A stretch of DNA of 64,000 nucleotides from Deltaproteobacteria bacterium (GTDB lineage Bacteria > Myxococcota_A > Polyangia > Haliangiales > JADYYK01), in the NCBI GenBank assembly GCA_020853705.1, contig JADYYK010000137.1:1-64000 (forward strand), given 5' to 3'. Shown in pieces: positions 60,587 to 64,000 of this stretch. Each line of letters starts with the position of its first letter. Position 1 is the first letter of the stretch. The notes below the pieces were generated by a model that worked only from the letters and a program-made list of their open reading frames with translations, had not been told where the DNA came from and ran no database searches. The translations under genes were made by a program, and so were the position numbers.

Positions 60587-63500
60587 ATGAGCGTGGACCC
60601 CGGGCGGCTGGCAGCAGGGGCGCAGGCGTGCGCCGAGCGTCGCTTCGATCAAGCCCTGGCGCTGCTGGCGCCGCCCCCGGCCGAGACCGAGGAGCCCCAC
60701 GCGCCGGGGGTCGCGGAGGCCCAGGTGCTGCGCGCGCGGGCGCTGCTGGGGCTCGACCGCAGGCGCGCCGCCGCCGAGCTGGTGGGGCCCCTGCTGGAGC
60801 GGCCGCAGCCAGGGGCCGCCGCGCCGCGCGTCGCCCCGGTGACCCTGTGCGAGGCCCGCGCCCTCCACGCGCGCACCCTGCTGCGCGGCTGGGCGCCCTG
60901 CGATCTGGTGATCGCCGAGGCCCGCGCGACCATCACGGCGGCGCGCCGCCTGGGCGCACCCGCGCGGGGGGCGGCGCTGGAGGCGGTCACCGACGCCGCG
61001 CTGGCGTTCGCCCGCATGCGCTGCCGCGTCAGCGCCGAGCGCGAGCTCGCCGAGGCGCGCTCGGCGTTCGGTGACGATGCCCGGCTGGCGGCCGCCAGCG
61101 CCGCGGTGCAGCTGGAGTTCGACGATCGCGCCGCGGCCCGCGCCAGCTACCTCGGCGCCGCCGCGCTGGGCACCGACGTGGTCGGCGGCGGCGCGCGCAT
61201 CACCGCGCTGGGCCTGAGCTGGATCGCGCACCTGATGGGCGAGTTCGCCGAGGGCCACGCCCGCCTCGACGCGCTGGGCCAGGTGCCCGCCGCCGACCTG
61301 GCGGTGCACCGGCAGCGCCTGGCGCTGCTGGCGGCCGCCGAGCGCTGGGCCGAGGCCATCGCCGTGATCGATCACCTGCTGGCGGTCAGCCCGCGCGCCG
61401 ACGCCGCGCGCGGCTGGCGCCTGCGCCGCGCCGGGACGCTGCTGGAGCTGGGGCAGCGCGACGCCGCGCTGGCGGCCTACGCCCAGCTGGAGGCCGAGCC
61501 CGCCGCCGAGGGCGACCCGGTGACCACGCAGGCGCGGCGCACGCTGCAGGCGCTGTCGCGCCCGAAGAGCCCCGAGCGCCGGCGCCACCGCCTGCGCGAG
61601 TTCCCCACCGTGGCCCAGCTGCGCGACCACTGCGGCCCCGCCAGCTGCGAGCTGTACCTGCGCTACTTCGGCATCCCGGCCTCGCAGGTCGAGATCGCGC
61701 GCCAGATCAAGCTGCCCGGCGGCGGCACGCCGGTGTACGCCATGCGCCGCTTCCTCGAGGGCGCCGGCCTGGAGGTGCGACGGATCGAGGCCAGCCTGCC
61801 CGTGATCCGGCGCGTGCTCGACATCGGGCTGCCGCTGATCCTGGAGGAGGAGTACTCGACCTCGCGCCACGTCGCGGTGTGCATCGGCTATGACGACGAG
61901 CGCGAGATCATCGAGGTCCAGGACCCGATGACCCACGAGCTGCGCGAGACGCCCTATGCCGAGCTGCCCAAGCTGCTCGGGCTGGCCAACCATGGCGCGC
62001 TGATCGGCCTGCCCGCCAGCGACCTGGTGCGCCGCGCCGCGCTCGACGCCGCACGCATCACCGAGGCCAGGTACATCGCGCTGACCGACGCCGCGTTCGC
62101 CGCCAAGGAGGTCGAGAGCGACGCCGCCAAGGGTGACGCCCTGGTCGACCAGGCCATCGAGCTGCGCCGCGACTACGAGCTGGCGTGGATCTACCGTTTC
62201 GGTCGCGCGCGCGACGCCTGGCAAAAGGAGCCCGGCCCCGACACCCGCGCGCGCCTGGCCAAGATCCTGACCGAGATCCTGGCGCTGTGGCCCGACGACG
62301 AGTGGCCGCAGCAGTATGCTGGCTTCGTCTACTACAGCGAGGATCGCCAGGACGAGGCGCGCGCGGCTTTCGATCGGGCCATCCAGCGCGATCCCGGCGA
62401 TGGCAACAACTGGGCCTCACTGGCCGACTGCTACATCGCGCTGGGTCGCCGCGACGACGCGCGCCACGCGCTCGAGCAGGCGCTGCTGCGGCTGCCCTGG
62501 CACGAGCGCGCCGCCGAGAACCTGGCCGATCTGTACGAGGACATCGGCGAGCTGCCACGCGCGTGGGCGCTGAATGAAGCCGCCCGCGAGCGTGGCTCCA
62601 AGAACCCCTTCAACTTCGAGGTCGAGGCCCGCCTGCACGAGCGCCGCGGCGACCTGCCCGCGGTGCTGGCCGCCTACACCCGCGCCACCGAGGCCGCGCC
62701 GAGCCGGGTCTGGGCCAACTTGCAGCGCGCCCGCACGCTGGCCCGCCTGGGTCGCGCCGACGAGGTCGAGGCCGTGCTCGAGCCCATCCTGCGCGCGCAG
62801 CCCACCGACGCCGGCCTGCGCGTCGAGCTGGCCGACATGCTGTACAAGTACGGCCGCCCCGAGCGCGCGATGGCGATCTGCCAGCAGCTGCTGGAGAAGG
62901 ACGGCAAGCACGCCTCGGCGTTCGCCATCATGGGCGCCTGTCAGTGCGCGCTGCCCGGGCTGCTCGACGCCGGCCTGGTGACGCTGAAGCTGGCGCTGTC
63001 GCTGCGCCCTGGCTATGCCTGGGTGTACGCCGAGATGGGGCGCCACCTGGAGGCGGCCGGACGCATCCACGAGGCGGTGGCGGCGCTGGCGGCGGCGACC
63101 GGGCTGGTGTCGTCGGCCAACAACCGCTTCGCGCTGGGCTCGGCGCTGGTCAGCGCGGGCGCGCTGGGCGACGGGGTGTCACAGCTGGTCAGCGCGGCGC
63201 GTGCCGCGGCGCTGGACGAGGACAAGCTGCTGCGCGTGGCCAGCGCGGTGATGCAGCAGGATGGCCTCGGCGCGGCCGGCAACTTGCTGCGTGATCTGGC
63301 GGCGGGTCGCGATGACGACGCCGCGGTGCTGCGCGCGCATGTGCGCCTGCTGGTCGAGGTGGCGGCGCAGCCCATGCTGGCGGGGCCGCTGATCGGGCGC
63401 CTCGGCGAGCTGGAGCCCGAGGGGCCGGTGGTCGGGGCCTGGCGGGCGCGCGCCCGCCTGGGCAGCGACGCCACGGCCGAGCCCTGGCTGCGCGAGGCCG

Positions 63501-64000
63501 CGGCCCCGGCGCCGGCGGGGGCCGAGGATGCGCCATCGCCCACGCGGCCGCCCCGGCTGATGGCGCGCGTGCTGCTGGCCGACGGGCTGAACCAGCTCGG
63601 GCGCCACGCCGAGGCGCTGCAGCTTTTGGGTGACGGCAAGCAGACCTTCGCGGTCATGCGCCAGCGCGTGCTGGCCGAGCTCGGCAGCGGCAACCTGGCC
63701 GGGGCCAAGCAGCTGCTCGACGGCTGGGCGACCTCGGGGCCGGGGCGCCGCGAGCAGAGCTGGGAGCTCGGCTACCTGGTGGCGCGGCGGCAGGGCGACC
63801 ACGCCGGCGCGCTGGACCTGGCCGGCAAGCTGGCGGCGGCCAGCGGCGAGCACGAGGAGGACGGCCAGCTCGGGCGCTGGGAGCTGGAGAAGTTCGAGTG
63901 CATGCTGCGCGCGGGCGAGCTCGGACGGGCGGAGAAGTTCGGGCTGCGCCAGGTCGCCCGCGTCGAGGACGCCGTGCGCCTGGCCGAGGTGGCGCTGAGC
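60587..64000 (+). CDS. large TPR protein with an internal peptidase-C39-like domain (partial, runs off the end)
   Basis: At least 1138 residues; the frame is open from ATG 60587 to the window edge. N-terminal TPR-like helices (to about 320) are followed by a papain-like C39 domain (about 330-480) with Cys349 (RDHCGPASCELYLRY), His428 (TSRHVAVCIGY) and Asp446 (IIEVQDPMT), a complete triad. A long series of TPR repeats follows (e.g. DGNNWASLADCYIALGRRDD, SRVWANLQRARTLARLGRAD). C39 domains usually cleave double-Gly leaders; fused to TPRs in a protein without a membrane segment, the target is unknown. The start is leaderless (TAAACT 6 nt upstream). Confidence 0.85.
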   Translation, partial: MSVDPGRLAAGAQACAERRFDQALALLAPPPAETEEPHAPGVAEAQVLRARALLGLDRRRAAAELVGPLLERPQPGAAAPRVAPVTLCEARALHARTLLRGWAPCDLVIAEARATITAARRLGAPARGAALEAVTDAALAFARMRCRVSAERELAEARSAFGDDARLAAASAAVQLEFDDRAAARASYLGAAALGTDVVGGGARITALGLSWIAHLMGEFAEGHARLDALGQVPAADLAVHRQRLALLAAAERWAEAIAVIDHLLAVSPRADAARGWRLRRAGTLLELGQRDAALAAYAQLEAEPAAEGDPVTTQARRTLQALSRPKSPERRRHRLREFPTVAQLRDHCGPASCELYLRYFGIPASQVEIARQIKLPGGGTPVYAMRRFLEGAGLEVRRIEASLPVIRRVLDIGLPLILEEEYSTSRHVAVCIGYDDEREIIEVQDPMTHELRETPYAELPKLLGLANHGALIGLPASDLVRRAALDAARITEARYIALTDAAFAAKEVESDAAKGDALVDQAIELRRDYELAWIYRFGRARDAWQKEPGPDTRARLAKILTEILALWPDDEWPQQYAGFVYYSEDRQDEARAAFDRAIQRDPGDGNNWASLADCYIALGRRDDARHALEQALLRLPWHERAAENLADLYEDIGELPRAWALNEAARERGSKNPFNFEVEARLHERRGDLPAVLAAYTRATEAAPSRVWANLQRARTLARLGRADEVEAVLEPILRAQPTDAGLRVELADMLYKYGRPERAMAICQQLLEKDGKHASAFAIMGACQCALPGLLDAGLVTLKLALSLRPGYAWVYAEMGRHLEAAGRIHEAVAALAAATGLVSSANNRFALGSALVSAGALGDGVSQLVSAARAAALDEDKLLRVASAVMQQDGLGAAGNLLRDLAAGRDDDAAVLRAHVRLLVEVAAQPMLAGPLIGRLGELEPEGPVVGAWRARARLGSDATAEPWLREAAAPAPAGAEDAPSPTRPPRLMARVLLADGLNQLGRHAEALQLLGDGKQTFAVMRQRVLAELGSGNLAGAKQLLDGWATSGPGRREQSWELGYLVARRQGDHAGALDLAGKLAAASGEHEEDGQLGRWELEKFECMLRAGELGRAEKFGLRQVARVEDAVRLAEVALS

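Overview
The window is very GC-rich, densely coded DNA from a member of the Myxococcota (formerly Deltaproteobacteria). The evidence is a MYXO-CTERM-type tail (Cys, hydrophobic helix, Arg cluster), many small lipoproteins with Ala/Gly-rich lipoboxes, Cys-rich secreted domains, ECF sigma operons, CNBD/FHA/GGDEF signalling proteins, a serpin and a FadR/Etf cluster. The family within the phylum cannot be fixed from this sequence. No rRNA, tRNA, CRISPR array, transposase or prophage was seen, so this is mostly chromosomal backbone.

Layout. 0.2-7.6 kb: prfA, a membrane-anchored octaheme cytochrome c, a lipoprotein, a frameshifted universal stress gene, and a TlpA/DsbA-like thioredoxin pair. 7.7-10.3 kb: a FadR-like regulator with its own operator, then etfB and etfA, as in beta-oxidation loci. 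10.4-14.7 kb: a lipoprotein serpin downstream of a large MerR-HTH/NTPase/TPR/winged-helix regulator. 14.9-23.0 kb: small lipoproteins, a saccharopine-dehydrogenase-like enzyme, an MpaB/rubber-oxygenase-like protein, a CNBD-PilZ-like protein and a hydrolase. 23.1-28.5 kb: a MacAB-type exporter followed by arsD-arsA. 28.5-34.1 kb: a beta-hydroxyacid dehydrogenase, and nifJ coupled to a dihydroorotate-dehydrogenase-like gene. 34.2-37.9 kb: a lipoprotein, a CNBD-TGS-kinase fusion and a hydrolase. 38.2-44.7 kb: a MoxR/DUF58/transglutaminase operon and a fused MYXO-CTERM plus beta-barrel gene. 44.8-50.1 kb: truA, an ECF sigma/anti-sigma/lipoprotein operon and a FadL-like porin. 50.2-55.9 kb (minus strand): a membrane protein, M23 peptidase, recN, nadK and FHA-GGDEF. 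56.1-64.0 kb: lipase-glpK, a GIDE-like membrane protein, a sigma factor, a GNAT acetyltransferase and a large TPR/C39-like protein that runs off the end.

The genes form several coherent modules. FadR-EtfBA with a FadL-like porin and a lipase/glycerol kinase pair suggests lipid use. NifJ with its dehydrogenase-like partner and the octaheme cytochrome suggests low-potential electron transfer.

Three themes cut across the genes. (1) Many starts have no Shine-Dalgarno sequence but a TANNNT box 5-9 nt upstream, the signature of leaderless mRNAs. (2) A dispersed intergenic repeat occurs three times with hairpins whose arms covary, two of them around a constant ACTC loop. (3) Hexanucleotide tandem repeats recur in linkers and intergenic DNA, including a 168-bp array with a G-quadruplex motif. 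The most unusual gene is 42814-44694, where a MYXO-CTERM protein and an outer-membrane barrel protein, apparently two neighbouring genes in relatives, are read as one frame.
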